From the NCBI RefSeq assembly GCF_016526145.1, contig NZ_JADDUE010000006.1, positions 310,001 to 374,000 of the forward strand: a DNA stretch of 64,000 nucleotides, read 5' to 3'. This document shows, one piece after another, positions 15,997 to 24,715 of the stretch (positions within the stretch are counted from its first letter, which is position 1; every line of letters begins with the position of its first letter). The DNA is from Saccharopolyspora galaxeae. Its GTDB lineage: Bacteria > Actinomycetota > Actinomycetes > Mycobacteriales > Pseudonocardiaceae. Below the pieces are notes generated by a model, which did no database searches, was not told the DNA's origin, and saw nothing but the letters and a program-made list of their open reading frames with translations. Position numbers and translations under genes: made by a program.

Positions 15997-18210
15997 TTGT
16001 CAAAGCGGCCGAAGAACGAGGAATTGTTCGCCGAACGCACCTACGTGGCGGGGTTGTACGAGCGGCTCGACGCCGCGCGGCGGGCGGCGTCCGCCGCGCT
16101 CACCGCCTCGCTGCCGGCGAGCAGCACGCTGGAAACGGCCTGGCAGCGCGACGTCGAGGTCGCGCACAACCGAGCGCGGCTCGCGCGGACGCGGATCGCT
16201 GACGCCGGGTTGTGCTTCGGCCGCATCGACGACGCGGACGGGCCCGGCTACATCGGCCGGATCGGTCTGTTCGACTCCGATAACGAATACGAGCCGCTGC
16301 TGCTGGATTGGCGGGCGCCAGCGGCCCGCCCGTTCTACTGCGCGACCGGTGCGAATCCGGAGGGTCTGTTGCGCAGGCGGCACTTCCGCACTTCCGGACG
16401 GTTGATCGAGGACTTCCAGGACGAGGTCTTCGACGGCGTCGGCGAGGAGGAGCCCGGCGGCGCGAGCACCGCGCTGATGGACGCGCTGAACGCCCCTCGC
16501 GAGTCGGTGATGCGCGACATCGTCACGACCATCCAGGCCGAGCAGGACGAGATCATCCGGCTGGAGCGGCCGGGCGTGCTCGTCGTCGAGGGCGGCCCCG
16601 GCACCGGCAAGACGGCCGTGGCGCTGCACCGCGTCGCCTACCTGCTCTACACCCGGCGCGAGCGGTTGTCGCGGCGCGGTGCGCTGGTGCTCGGCCCGAA
16701 CCCGGAGTTTCTCAGCTACATCGGTCAGGTGCTGCCGTCGCTCGGGGAGTCCGGCGTCGTGTTCGCCACCACCGGTGAGCTGTTCCCCGGCGTGTACACC
16801 GAGATGGAGGATTCGCCTGCGGCGCAACGGGTCAAAGGCGGTGCCGAGATGGTGCAGGTGCTCGCCGCCGCCGTCGCGGACCGGCAGGAGCTGCCGGACG
16901 AGCCGATCGGCATCGAGCTCTCGGACGTCACGGTGCCGCTGGACCGCGGGATGGCGGCTCGCGTGCGGGAGCGGGCGCGGGCGAGCGGCTTGCCGCACAA
17001 CCCGGCCCGGCGGGTGTTCCGCGAGGAGCTGGTCGACGAACTGGTCGAGCGGGCCGTCGAGCTCATCGGGGAGGGGTGGCTGGATGCCGGGGACGTCGGG
17101 CTGCGGGCGGATTTCGCCGCGGACGTGCGCTACGAGCTGTCCGCGCACGCCGGTCTGCGGGATGTGCTGGATCGGTTGTGGCCGTTGCTGACTCCGCAGC
17201 GGTTGCTCGCCGAGCTGTTCTGCGCACCGCAGCGGCTGGCGGCCGCCTGCGGTGTTCTGTCCACATCGGATCGAGATGCGCTGCTGCGCGCGGACGGTTC
17301 TGCGTGGACGGTCGCCGATGTCGCGTTGCTGGACGAATCCGTGGAGTTCCTCGGGACATTTCCCCGCGATGCGCAGGAGCGACGGGCGCGGCGCAGCCGG
17401 GAGCACGATGCGGAACGCGTGTTGTCCACTTTGGACTACGACGACGATGACGGGGAGACGCTGCGAGCGGCGGACGTGCTAGACGCGGCGGAGCTGGCCG
17501 AGCGGTACGAGAAGCGCGACGAGCGCCCGCTGGCCGAACGCGCCGCCGCGGACCGCGACTGGACCTACGGGCACGTCGTGGCCGACGAAGCCCAGGAACT
17601 GTCCGCAATGGACTGGCGGCTGCTGATGCGGCGCTGTCCGAGCAAGGAGTTCACCGTGGTCGGCGACCTGGCGCAGCGCCGCTCGCCGGCCGGTGCGCAC
17701 TCCTGGAGCGAGGTGTTCGAGCCGCACGTGCGGGACCGCTGGACCTACCGCGAGCTGCGCACGAACTACCGCACGCCTGCCGAGATCATGGACGTTGCCG
17801 GACGAGTCCTCGCAGCGCACGACCCCGCGTTGCGGCCGCCGACCTCGGTGCGCCGCACCGGAGTGCTGCCGTGGGCGCGCCGGGTTCCAGCGGGCGAGCT
17901 GGCCGCGGCGGTACTGGCGGTGGCCGCCGACGAAGCCGCGCGCACCGGGACCTTCGCGGTGCTGAGCGAAGCCGATCTCGACCTGCCGCCGGACGTGCCG
18001 ATCCTCGCCCCGGCCGCGGCCAAGGGCCGTGAGTTCGACTCCGTGCTGCTGGTCGAGCCGGAGCTGATCCGGCGCGGACCGTGCGGCGGGGCGCAGCTCT
18101 ACGTCGCGCTGACCCGCGCGACCCAGCGGCTCGGGATCGTGCACACCGAACCGCTGTCCGCGGACCTCGTCGAAGGAGTGCGCGCAGCTGTTCCGAGCCG
18201 GCCGGTGTGA
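15997..18210 (+). CDS. helD: HelD-family RNA polymerase recycling ATPase
   Basis: A UvrD/Rep-like superfamily 1 motor (737 residues from the chosen start). HelD proteins pull RNA polymerase off nucleic acids and, in actinobacteria, can displace rifamycins from the enzyme. The N-terminal coiled-coil arm (residues 1-60) is followed by Walker A GGPGTGKT near residue 200, a long HelD-specific insertion (about 250-480), the Walker B-like VVADEAQELS near 530, a GDLAQRRSPAG motif, TNYRTPAEI and a C-terminal VALTRATQ motif VI. The TTG at 15997 is preferred because a GGTGGGA stretch precedes it and the length fits class II HelD. An in-frame ATG at 15931 lacks a ribosome site and lies next to promoter-like sequence. 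I found no obvious rifamycin-associated element upstream. Confidence 0.88.
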   Translation: MSKRPKNEELFAERTYVAGLYERLDAARRAASAALTASLPASSTLETAWQRDVEVAHNRARLARTRIADAGLCFGRIDDADGPGYIGRIGLFDSDNEYEPLLLDWRAPAARPFYCATGANPEGLLRRRHFRTSGRLIEDFQDEVFDGVGEEEPGGASTALMDALNAPRESVMRDIVTTIQAEQDEIIRLERPGVLVVEGGPGTGKTAVALHRVAYLLYTRRERLSRRGALVLGPNPEFLSYIGQVLPSLGESGVVFATTGELFPGVYTEMEDSPAAQRVKGGAEMVQVLAAAVADRQELPDEPIGIELSDVTVPLDRGMAARVRERARASGLPHNPARRVFREELVDELVERAVELIGEGWLDAGDVGLRADFAADVRYELSAHAGLRDVLDRLWPLLTPQRLLAELFCAPQRLAAACGVLSTSDRDALLRADGSAWTVADVALLDESVEFLGTFPRDAQERRARRSREHDAERVLSTLDYDDDDGETLRAADVLDAAELAERYEKRDERPLAERAAADRDWTYGHVVADEAQELSAMDWRLLMRRCPSKEFTVVGDLAQRRSPAGAHSWSEVFEPHVRDRWTYRELRTNYRTPAEIMDVAGRVLAAHDPALRPPTSVRRTGVLPWARRVPAGELAAAVLAVAADEAARTGTFAVLSEADLDLPPDVPILAPAAAKGREFDSVLLVEPELIRRGPCGGAQLYVALTRATQRLGIVHTEPLSADLVEGVRAAVPSRPV

Positions 18211-18236
18211 CGGTGCTCGAACCGCGCACACCGGCC
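18200..18236 (+). terminator. Hairpin terminator at the helD stop
   Basis: GGCCGGTGTG at 18200-18209 is perfectly mirrored by CACACCGGCC at 18227-18236, giving a ten-base-pair stem with a 17-base loop. It overlaps the helD stop codon and ends before the mshB start. No T tract follows. It would separate helD from mshB. Confidence 0.6.
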
Positions 18237-18249
18237 CCACCCGGGTCTC

Positions 18250-18255
18250 TATCCT
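18250..18255 (+). promoter_or_regulatory. Candidate -10 box for a leaderless mshB transcript
   Basis: TATCCT lies seven bases before the mshB ATG at 18263 and no ribosome site intervenes, the arrangement of leaderless actinobacterial promoters. No clear -35 box is visible because the terminator stem is just upstream. Confidence 0.45.
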
Positions 18256-18262
18256 CGAAAGC

Positions 18263-19102
18263 ATGAGCGATCGACGGTTGCTGCTGGTGCACGCCCATCC
18301 GGATGACGAGTCCACGGTCACAGGCGCGACGATGGCCCGCTACGCCGCGGAAGGCGCCACGGTCACGCTCGTGACCTGCACCAGCGGGGAACTCGGCGAG
18401 GTCGTGGCGCCGGAGCTCGCGCACCTGCGGGACTCCCCGGAGGCGCTCGGCGAGCACCGCCGCCGGGAACTCGACGGCGCGCTCGCCGAGTTCGGCGACA
18501 TCCGGCAGCACTGGCTCGGCGGACCCGGCAGGTGGCGCGACAGCGGCATGGCCGGGCTGACCAGCAACAGCGCCGAAGGCGTGTTCGCCGCCGCCGACCC
18601 GGGCGAGGTGACCCGCGAAGTGGTTCGGCTGCTGCGCGCCGAACGCCCGCACGTCGTGGTCACCTACGACGACTACGGCGGCTACGGCCACCCCGACCAC
18701 ATCGCCGCGAACCGCGCGGTGATGAACGCGCTGGACCCGGCAGCGGACGCGGACTGGGAGCCGCAGCTCGGCGAAGCTTGGACGGTGCCGAAGGTCTACT
18801 GGATCACGCTGCCCACCTCGTTCGTCGAACGGATGCACGCCGCCGGGGCCACCGACTTCAACCCGGGCGCCGTACCGGACGCGAAGATCACCGCCGTGCT
18901 CGACGGCACCGCGCAGCACCCGCGCAAACTCGCCGCGCTGCGGCACTACCGCAGCCAGGTCGACGTCGATGACGACGGCTTCTTCGCCCGGATGGTGCGC
19001 CAACCCGAGTTCGTCCAGGAGCACTTCCTGCTGGTCCGCGGCGAACGCGGGCCCGGCGCGGGCGAGCACGACCAGGAAACCGACTTGTTCGCGGGGCTGT
19101 GA
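18263..19102 (+). CDS. mshB: N-acetyl-glucosaminyl-inositol deacetylase (mycothiol biosynthesis)
   Basis: Removes the acetyl group from GlcNAc-inositol in mycothiol synthesis, the main actinobacterial thiol pathway. The LmbE/PIG-L zinc motif AHPDDE is at residues 11-16, with His12 and Asp15 as expected ligands; the third ligand is His143 in GYGHPDH. The length of 279 residues and the ending fit MshB more closely than Mca. The other mycothiol genes are not in the window, as is normal. The gene follows a helD terminator and is probably transcribed from its own leaderless promoter. Confidence 0.92.
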   Translation: MSDRRLLLVHAHPDDESTVTGATMARYAAEGATVTLVTCTSGELGEVVAPELAHLRDSPEALGEHRRRELDGALAEFGDIRQHWLGGPGRWRDSGMAGLTSNSAEGVFAAADPGEVTREVVRLLRAERPHVVVTYDDYGGYGHPDHIAANRAVMNALDPAADADWEPQLGEAWTVPKVYWITLPTSFVERMHAAGATDFNPGAVPDAKITAVLDGTAQHPRKLAALRHYRSQVDVDDDGFFARMVRQPEFVQEHFLLVRGERGPGAGEHDQETDLFAGL

Positions 19103-19209
19103 GCGCAGGCCCCGACGAAGACCAGCACCGACGCTGCGCACCAGGCGGAAAACCCCGGGAAAAGACGTACGGTTGACGGCGGAATCCCGTAGACCGGCTG
19201 GGGGAGCGC

Positions 19210-20163
19210 ATGACCACGAGGGACCGCGCGGCCGGGCGCGCAGGGGCGGAGGCGACGACCGTCCCCGCGCTCGCGCTGCGCGGTGTGGTCAAGCGATACG
19301 GCGAGATCACCGCGGTGGACGGGCTGGACCTGACCGTGCCCGCCGGGACCTGCCTCGGGCTGCTCGGGCCGAACGGCGCGGGCAAGTCCACCACCATGCG
19401 GATGATCACCGCGCAGACCCGGGCGGACTCCGGCGAGATCGACGTGCTCGGTTTCGCGGTGCCGCGGCAGTCGAAGCGCGCGCGGGCCGTGATGGGCGTG
19501 GTGCCGCAGCTGGACAACCTGGACGAAGAGCTCACAGCTCGGCAGAACCTGGAGGTGTTCGCGCAGCTCTACCGGATTCCGCGCGGGCGGCGGGCGCAGG
19601 CGGTGCACCGGGCGCTGCGGCTGGCCCAGCTCGACAGGCGCGCCGAGACCAAGACCGACGAACTCTCCGGCGGGATGCGGCGCAGGCTGCTGATCGCGCG
19701 CGGGCTGGTGCACTCGCCGCGGCTGATGCTGCTGGACGAGCCGACCGTCGGGCTGGACCCGCAGGTGCGGCAGGAGCTCTGGGCGCTGATCGACGCGTTG
19801 CGCGCGGAAGGCGTGACCGTGCTGATGTCCACACACTACATCGAGGAGGCCGAACGCCTCGCCGACGACGTGGCGGTGATGTCCCGCGGCCGGGTCGTCG
19901 CCCACGGCAAACCCGATGACCTGCGCGATGAGCACGCCGGTCGGGAAGTGCTGGAGTACTACGGCCCGCCGCACCGGCTCAGCGAGGTGGAGACGATCGC
20001 GGTGGACGCGGGCCTGGTGACCCGGCGGACCGGGCCTTCGGTTTCGGTGCTGCGCGCCGAGCTCATGCCCGAAGCCACGGCCGCGCGGCTCGGCGGCGGG
20101 CACCGCAGGGTCAGCAACCTGGAGGACGTGTTCGTGTCGCTGACCGGGGAGGTCGTGGAATGA
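19210..20163 (+). CDS. ABC transporter ATPase (DrrA/NodI-like)
   Basis: A 317-residue ATP-binding subunit of an ABC-2 exporter. Walker A GPNGAGKS is near residue 55, the signature LSGGMRRR near 155 and Walker B LMLLDEPTVGLDPQ near 178, followed by a switch His in STHYIEEAE. The C-terminal extension after residue 230 is typical of drug-export DrrA and NodI ATPases. The ATG at 19210 follows a GGGGGAG ribosome site. The stop overlaps the permease gene by four bases, so ATPase and permease are made together. The exported substrate is unknown. Confidence 0.9.
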   Translation: MTTRDRAAGRAGAEATTVPALALRGVVKRYGEITAVDGLDLTVPAGTCLGLLGPNGAGKSTTMRMITAQTRADSGEIDVLGFAVPRQSKRARAVMGVVPQLDNLDEELTARQNLEVFAQLYRIPRGRRAQAVHRALRLAQLDRRAETKTDELSGGMRRRLLIARGLVHSPRLMLLDEPTVGLDPQVRQELWALIDALRAEGVTVLMSTHYIEEAERLADDVAVMSRGRVVAHGKPDDLRDEHAGREVLEYYGPPHRLSEVETIAVDAGLVTRRTGPSVSVLRAELMPEATAARLGGGHRRVSNLEDVFVSLTGEVVE

Positions 20164-20963
20164 CCGCGCACGCGCCCGGACAGGCTCCGCAGCGGTTGCG
20201 GCGTTTCGAACTCGCCGCGTTCGCCGGGGTCTGGAAGCGGGAGATGACCCTGTTCCGCCGGTACTGGATCTCCAGCACGTTCTCCTCGGTGGTGGAGCCG
20301 ACGATCTACCTGCTGGCGTTCGGGTTCGGTTTCGGCACGCTGATCGCCACGATCGGCGGACTGCCCTACATCGAGTTCCTCGGCACCGGTGTGGTGGCCA
20401 CGTCGGTGCTGTTCACCAGCGCCTTCGGCGGCATGTTCACCACGTTCGTGCGGCGCAAGTTCCAGCACTCCTACGACGCGATGCTGGCCGCGCCGGTGGA
20501 CGTGCACGAACTCGTCACCGCCGAGGCGCTGTGGCTGGGGGTCAAGGCCGGTGTGTACGGCTGCGCGCCGCTGCTGGTGGCGATGGTGTTCGGGCTGGAT
20601 CCGGCGCCGGGCATGCTGCTGGTGCCGCCGACCGGGGTGATCACCGGTCTCGGCTTCGCGTTGTTCGGCATCTGGTGCTCGGCGATCGTGCCCGCGATCG
20701 ACTCGTTCAACTACATCGTCAGCGCGGTGATCACACCGCTGTTCCTGGTGGCGGGCACGTTCTTCCCGATCTCGCAGTTGCCGGGCTGGGCGGGGACCGC
20801 AGCGGCGTTCAACCCGCTGTACCACTGCGTCGAGCTGGTCCGGCACGCCGCGTTCGGGCCGCAGCCCGCGGTGGACGTCCTGCACGTGCTGGCGCTGGCC
20901 GGGTTCGCTGGACTGATGTGGTTGCTCGCCTACACCGCGATGCGCCGCAGGCTGATCGACTGA
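20160..20963 (+). CDS. ABC-2 type permease (DrrB/NodJ-like)
   Basis: A 267-residue inner-membrane subunit pairing with the upstream ATPase. An amphipathic N-terminal segment (LAAFAGVWKREMTLFRRYW) leads into six predicted membrane spans. The segment FEPIS-like region appears as FPISQLPGW, with an AAFNPLYHCVELVR ending characteristic of ABC-2 permeases. Length and topology match DrrB/NodJ. The ATGA overlap sets the start. Confidence 0.9.
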   Translation: MTAHAPGQAPQRLRRFELAAFAGVWKREMTLFRRYWISSTFSSVVEPTIYLLAFGFGFGTLIATIGGLPYIEFLGTGVVATSVLFTSAFGGMFTTFVRRKFQHSYDAMLAAPVDVHELVTAEALWLGVKAGVYGCAPLLVAMVFGLDPAPGMLLVPPTGVITGLGFALFGIWCSAIVPAIDSFNYIVSAVITPLFLVAGTFFPISQLPGWAGTAAAFNPLYHCVELVRHAAFGPQPAVDVLHVLALAGFAGLMWLLAYTAMRRRLID

Positions 20964-20969
20964 GCGACG

Positions 20970-20985
20970 GCATGGTTGACCATGC
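20970..20985. promoter_or_regulatory. Perfect inverted repeat, possible operator
   Basis: GCATGGT and ACCATGC flank a two-base TG spacer between the permease stop and the amidohydrolase start. The symmetry is perfect over seven base pairs. It could be an operator for the downstream gene; there is no adjacent regulator. Confidence 0.3.
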
Positions 20986-21025
20986 TGGTTTCCTGGTGTG
21001 GCTGGGAGAACACTGGGGGTAGTCG

Positions 21026-22306
21026 ATGCACGATTCCGTACCGGCGCGGATCGGCAGACGGACGGCGCTGGCAGGCGCCGTGGGCGCTTCGATCAGCACC
21101 GCGATCACCGCGCCCGCCGCCGCATCCGGGCCGACGTTCGCGATAGCAGGTGCCGCCGTCTTCGACGGCAGGCGATCGCTCGGCCCCGGCGCCGTCGTCG
21201 TGCGGGGCGCGCGCATCCTCGCGGTCGGTCCGGAAACCTCGTTGCCACGCGGCATCGACATCGTCGACGGGCGCGGGAAGACGGTGCTGCCGGGTCTGAT
21301 CGATGCGCACGTGCACGCGTTCGGCCTCGACGCCGACCCGGTCCGCTTCGGCGTCACCACCGAACTGGACATGTTCGCGTTCCTGGACCGGCTCGGGCCG
21401 TACCGCGAGCAGCGCGAATCCACGGCACCGACCCGGTTCTCCGATCTGTGGACGGCGGGCACGCTGCTGACCGTTCCCGGCGGGCACGGCACGGAGTACG
21501 GCCCGATCCCCACGGTCGCCCCGGACGCCGGGCGCGCGGAGATCGCGCGATTCGTCGGTGCGCGCCTGGCCGAAGGTTCGGACTACATCAAGGTGATCAA
21601 GGACGACGGCACCTTGTTCGGCGGGCGGACTCCCACCCTCAGCGACCGGCAAGTGGGGTATGCGATCGAAGCCGCGCACGCGCGCGGAGCCCGATGCGTC
21701 GTGCACGTGGTCCAGCAGCGCGACGCGCTGACCGCGTTGGAAGCCGGAGCGGACGGGCTCGCGCACGTGCCGGCGGACCCGATGCCGCCCGAGGTCGTCG
21801 AGCTGGCGCGCCGCAGCGGGGCGTTCGTGACCGCGACGTTGAGCGTGTTCAACGCGTTGAGCTGCGCGGGCGAAGCGGACCGGGTGCTGCGCGACCCGTC
21901 GCTGGCCCCGTACCTGTCGCAGCGGCAACGCGACGGGCTGAGCGCGCGGTACAGGTGCAAGCCGGGACTTTTCGCCGCGGCGCGGGACAACGTTCGCGCC
22001 CTGCATGCGGCAGGTGTCCCGATACTCGCCGGAACCGATGTTCCGAACTCGGGAACCGCGCGCGGTGTCAGCGTGCTGTCCGAACTCGGGTTGCTGGTCG
22101 ACGCGGGCATGAGTCCGCTCGAGGCGCTGCGCTCGGCCACCGGACTCCCGGCGCAGCGGTTCGGCCTGGAAGGCAGGGGCGTGCTCGAACCCGGCGCCCG
22201 AGCCGACCTGTTGCTCGCCGACGGCGACCCGACCAGCGACATCAATGCCATTCGTGACATAGCCGCCATTTGGCGCAACGGACGCCGGGTGGATCGAGCC
22301 GCCTAG
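21026..22306 (+). CDS. Tat-exported amidohydrolase-family metal hydrolase
   Basis: A 426-residue enzyme of the imidazolonepropionase/prolidase-like amidohydrolase group. A twin-arginine signal (RIGRRTALAG, then an Ala-rich core and APAAASG) occupies residues 8-37, predicting export in folded form. Metal-site residues are visible: DAHVH near residue 92, a Lys in YIKVIKDDG near 193, His in VVHVVQQ and GLAHVPAD, and Asp in AGTDVPNS near 342. The ending ARADLLLADGDPTSD is the usual amidohydrolase close. The substrate is unknown; a cyclic amide or dipeptide-like extracellular compound is plausible. It has its own start 62 bases after the ABC permease. Confidence 0.85.
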   Translation: MHDSVPARIGRRTALAGAVGASISTAITAPAAASGPTFAIAGAAVFDGRRSLGPGAVVVRGARILAVGPETSLPRGIDIVDGRGKTVLPGLIDAHVHAFGLDADPVRFGVTTELDMFAFLDRLGPYREQRESTAPTRFSDLWTAGTLLTVPGGHGTEYGPIPTVAPDAGRAEIARFVGARLAEGSDYIKVIKDDGTLFGGRTPTLSDRQVGYAIEAAHARGARCVVHVVQQRDALTALEAGADGLAHVPADPMPPEVVELARRSGAFVTATLSVFNALSCAGEADRVLRDPSLAPYLSQRQRDGLSARYRCKPGLFAAARDNVRALHAAGVPILAGTDVPNSGTARGVSVLSELGLLVDAGMSPLEALRSATGLPAQRFGLEGRGVLEPGARADLLLADGDPTSDINAIRDIAAIWRNGRRVDRAA

Positions 22307-22395
22307 GTAGTGTTCGAATTCGCAACCTGCACCGCCGGACGGCGTACCGAATTCGTCGAGGACGGCTGCCCGGACAATGATGACCAGGGCTGACA

Positions 22396-22800
22396 GTGGC
22401 GGTATTCCGATTCCGCGCCGCTACCGCTGCCCGGTCGATGCTGCAACGGCACCTTGCGATGTCCAACTACGACGCGGTCAAACTCGCGGCCGAAGCCGCA
22501 CGCAACACGTCATCGGTGACGAGGAACCTCAAGGAGGTGGCGGGCACGATCAAGCATACGACCACATGCGCCAGGCCGTTTTACGGCGCCACCGGCATGA
22601 TCGCGTTCAGCCCGGAGAGTCACGGAAACCCGATCAACAAGGCCATGCCGATCATGCAGATCGATGCTGACGGGAAAACAAAGCAGGTGGACCTCGTGTG
22701 GTCGGACGGGGGCCTTTCAACGAGGAAAACCGCAAATCGAGCAGCAGCGGACAAGGATAGTGAACGCGGGCTCAGGGTTTGCGGCCGATGGCGCCCATGA
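22396..22800 (+). pseudogene. Decayed C-terminal fragment of a periplasmic-binding-protein-type gene
   Basis: An open frame of 134 codons with recognisable homology only from about residue 24 to 105: NYDAVKLAAEAAR, then FYGATGMIAFSPESHGNP and PIMQIDADGK. This is the C-terminal pattern of branched-chain amino-acid type (Peripla_BP_6/receptor ligand-binding) proteins. The N-terminal two lobes, a signal peptide and a ribosome site are missing, and the frame runs on past the usual end into the next gene, overlapping the convergent methyltransferase by 29 bases. It is best read as a remnant of a deleted gene. The local composition is also less GC-rich. A functional short protein is less likely. 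Confidence 0.6.
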
Positions 22801-23611
22801 TGCAGCGCTGCACGACGCCCGGTTCGACGACCGTCGGTCCGTCCGGCCACCACTCCAGCAGCGGCACCAGACCCTCGGCGGTCGCCGGGCCGGACGGGAC
22901 GAGCTCCAGCCCGGGCAGCATCTCCGAGATCTGCTCGCGGGAGCGGAAGTGCTCACCGTCGAGGCCCTGCTCCAGCATGACCTCGCGGATGCGCCGCACC
23001 ATGGCGCCCGCTTCGCCGCCCGGATCCCAGAAGTGGCTCAACGCCACGTACGAACCGGGCGCCAGCGCCGCCACGTAGTCGCGCATGATCCCGACCAGGT
23101 CCAGGTCGTCGGGCTGGTGGTGCAGGGTCGCGCTCTGGTACAGCGCGATCGGCTGCGACAGGTCCAGATGATCGCGCACCACCGGATCGCCGAAGATCTC
23201 TTCCGGCTTGGTGAGGTCGCCTTCGATGTAGCGCACCGAGGCGTCGTCGTCGAGCAGCACGCGGCCGTGCGCGGCCGCCGACGGATCGTTGTCCACGTAG
23301 ACCACGCGGGCCTCGCGGTCCATCCGGTGCACGACCTCGTGGGTGTTCTCCGCGGTCGGCAGCCCCGCGCCCAGGTCCAGGTACTGCTTGATGCCCGCCC
23401 GCTCGGACAGGAACCGGGTGGCCCGGATGTGCCACGAGCGGTTCACCTTCGCCAGCACCCCGGCTTCCGGCACCAGCTCTTCGGTGGCGGCAACCGCGGC
23501 CCGGTCGACCTCGAAGTTGTCCTTGCCGCCGAGCGCGTAGTCGTAGCAGCGCGCCACGCTGGGCACGCTCACGTCCACGCGCGGCGGAACCTGGTAACTC
23601 TCCCCGACCAC
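22772..23611 (-). CDS. DUF574 SAM-dependent methyltransferase
   Basis: A 279-residue member of the actinobacterial DUF574 methyltransferase family. It starts with the family block SVARCYDYALGGKDNFEVDRA (quoted in part: YDYALGGKDN), followed by the SAM motif LDLGAGLPT near 95 and VYVDNDP near 125. Asp residues in YIEGDLTKP and the HHQPDD stretch follow. Family members are numerous and mostly uncharacterised; the substrate is unknown. The GTG start at 23611 has GGGGAGGT upstream. It is followed on the same strand by nothing within the window and converges with the decayed fragment. Confidence 0.88.
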   Translation of the reverse strand: MVGESYQVPPRVDVSVPSVARCYDYALGGKDNFEVDRAAVAATEELVPEAGVLAKVNRSWHIRATRFLSERAGIKQYLDLGAGLPTAENTHEVVHRMDREARVVYVDNDPSAAAHGRVLLDDDASVRYIEGDLTKPEEIFGDPVVRDHLDLSQPIALYQSATLHHQPDDLDLVGIMRDYVAALAPGSYVALSHFWDPGGEAGAMVRRIREVMLEQGLDGEHFRSREQISEMLPGLELVPSGPATAEGLVPLLEWWPDGPTVVEPGVVQRCIMGAIGRKP

Positions 23612-23680
23612 AGGTACCTCCCCGGTGTGCTGCGAACGCAGATGATCATAACCGGCCGTCCGGAGCAGCAGAACCGGCTG

Positions 23681-24397
23681 TCAGCGGTGGGATTCGTACG
23701 CCTGGATCAGGTGGTCCTCCGCGTCGGAGAGGTAGCCGGCCAGGTCGGTGGCGGCGGATTCCAGCTCGTCGCGCGCGACCTTGTCGGCGATGACCCGGTT
23801 GCGTTCCACGTATTTCTCGTAGAAGCCGCGGGTGCGTTCCGGGTCGAGGTTGCCGTCCTCGTCGGTCGACATCACGTGGAACGCCAGCCGCAGCTCGGCC
23901 AGCAGCCCGGCCATGGCGTCGTTGATCCGGGGGCTGTCGGCGAGCCCGACCAGTGCTTCGTGGAAGCGCATGTTCGCGGTGCCGACCTCCACCCAGTCGG
24001 CGTCGCCGGTGGCCCGCTCACCTGCCGCGACCGCCCGGTCCACGGCCTCCACCAGCGACTTCTTGGTGGTCTCGGCGTAGCGGACGGCGCCGACCTCGAT
24101 GATCCGCCGCAGCCGGTACAGGTCGGTGACATCGGCGGTGGTGGGTTTGCGCACCGAGACGCCCTTGTGCATCTCGTGCACCAGCAGCCGCTCGTGCCCG
24201 AGCAGCCGGAACGCCTCGCGCAGGGTGTTGCGCGAAACCCCGAGCGCGTCCTTGGCGCTGACCTCGGAGAGCTGGGTGCCCGGCGGCAGCTCGCCCTGGA
24301 TGATGCGCTGCCGCAGCAGGTCGGTGACGCGCTCGACGGTGCTGGTCCGTTCGAGCAGGACGCGGTCGGCGGCCAACCGGTCGACCCACTGGGTCAT
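23681..24397 (-). CDS. GntR/FadR-family regulator with FCD domain
   Basis: A 238-residue repressor-type regulator. The winged helix spans about residues 10-80 (LRQRIIQGELPPGTQLSE, then LGVSRNTLREAFRLL). The FCD ligand domain follows (about 90-225), with the usual metal-binding Asp and His positions in RFHEALV and the last helices. The ATG at 24397 has GGAG eight bases upstream; a longer in-frame extension to 24502 is not conserved and would cover the promoter region. It is divergent from the 5-oxoproline operon and is its likely regulator, with a carboxylate such as 5-oxoproline or glutamate as a possible ligand (inference). Confidence 0.9.
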   Translation of the reverse strand: MTQWVDRLAADRVLLERTSTVERVTDLLRQRIIQGELPPGTQLSEVSAKDALGVSRNTLREAFRLLGHERLLVHEMHKGVSVRKPTTADVTDLYRLRRIIEVGAVRYAETTKKSLVEAVDRAVAAGERATGDADWVEVGTANMRFHEALVGLADSPRINDAMAGLLAELRLAFHVMSTDEDGNLDPERTRGFYEKYVERNRVIADKVARDELESAATDLAGYLSDAEDHLIQAYESHR

Positions 24398-24715
24398 GTG
24401 CGCTCCAGACTCGGGCTTGATCGGGAACCGAAAGTTTAACGACGGCGCCGCGGAACGTAGGGACGTCCGACGACCGAACGATACGCGCAGCTCAAGCCGC
24501 ACCCCGACCGCCTCCGTGGGATTGTTGAACGATCGAACGTTCTACATGGGAAACGTGGATACGTTCTCAAGTCCTATTGATCCCGAGGTGAACGAGCCCT
24601 ATCGTGTTCCCACCGCCGGGACGGCGGCACACCACGCCGGGGAAAGCCCAGCGCACGGCATTTGGGCAGGGTCCGCCCGGGCAGGGAACCCGCAGTGCAG
24701 CGGGAGGGGAGCGCA
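24398..24715. promoter_or_regulatory. Divergent control region of the gntR / 5-oxoproline operon
   Basis: This 318-base region contains no gene. It is less GC-rich than the flanks. It holds a perfect repeat AACGT-GGAT-ACGTT at 24552-24565 and a related cluster around 24524-24545 (TTGAAC, GATCGAACGTTC). The motif CGA-C/T-CGAACG occurs near 24471 and again near 24530. These repeats are candidate operators for the divergently encoded GntR protein. Promoter boxes could not be fixed. Confidence 0.5.

Noticed and set aside
22664-24439. 591-codon plus-strand frame opposite the methyltransferase and gntR genes
   Set aside because: His/Arg/Val-rich shadow of two supported genes.
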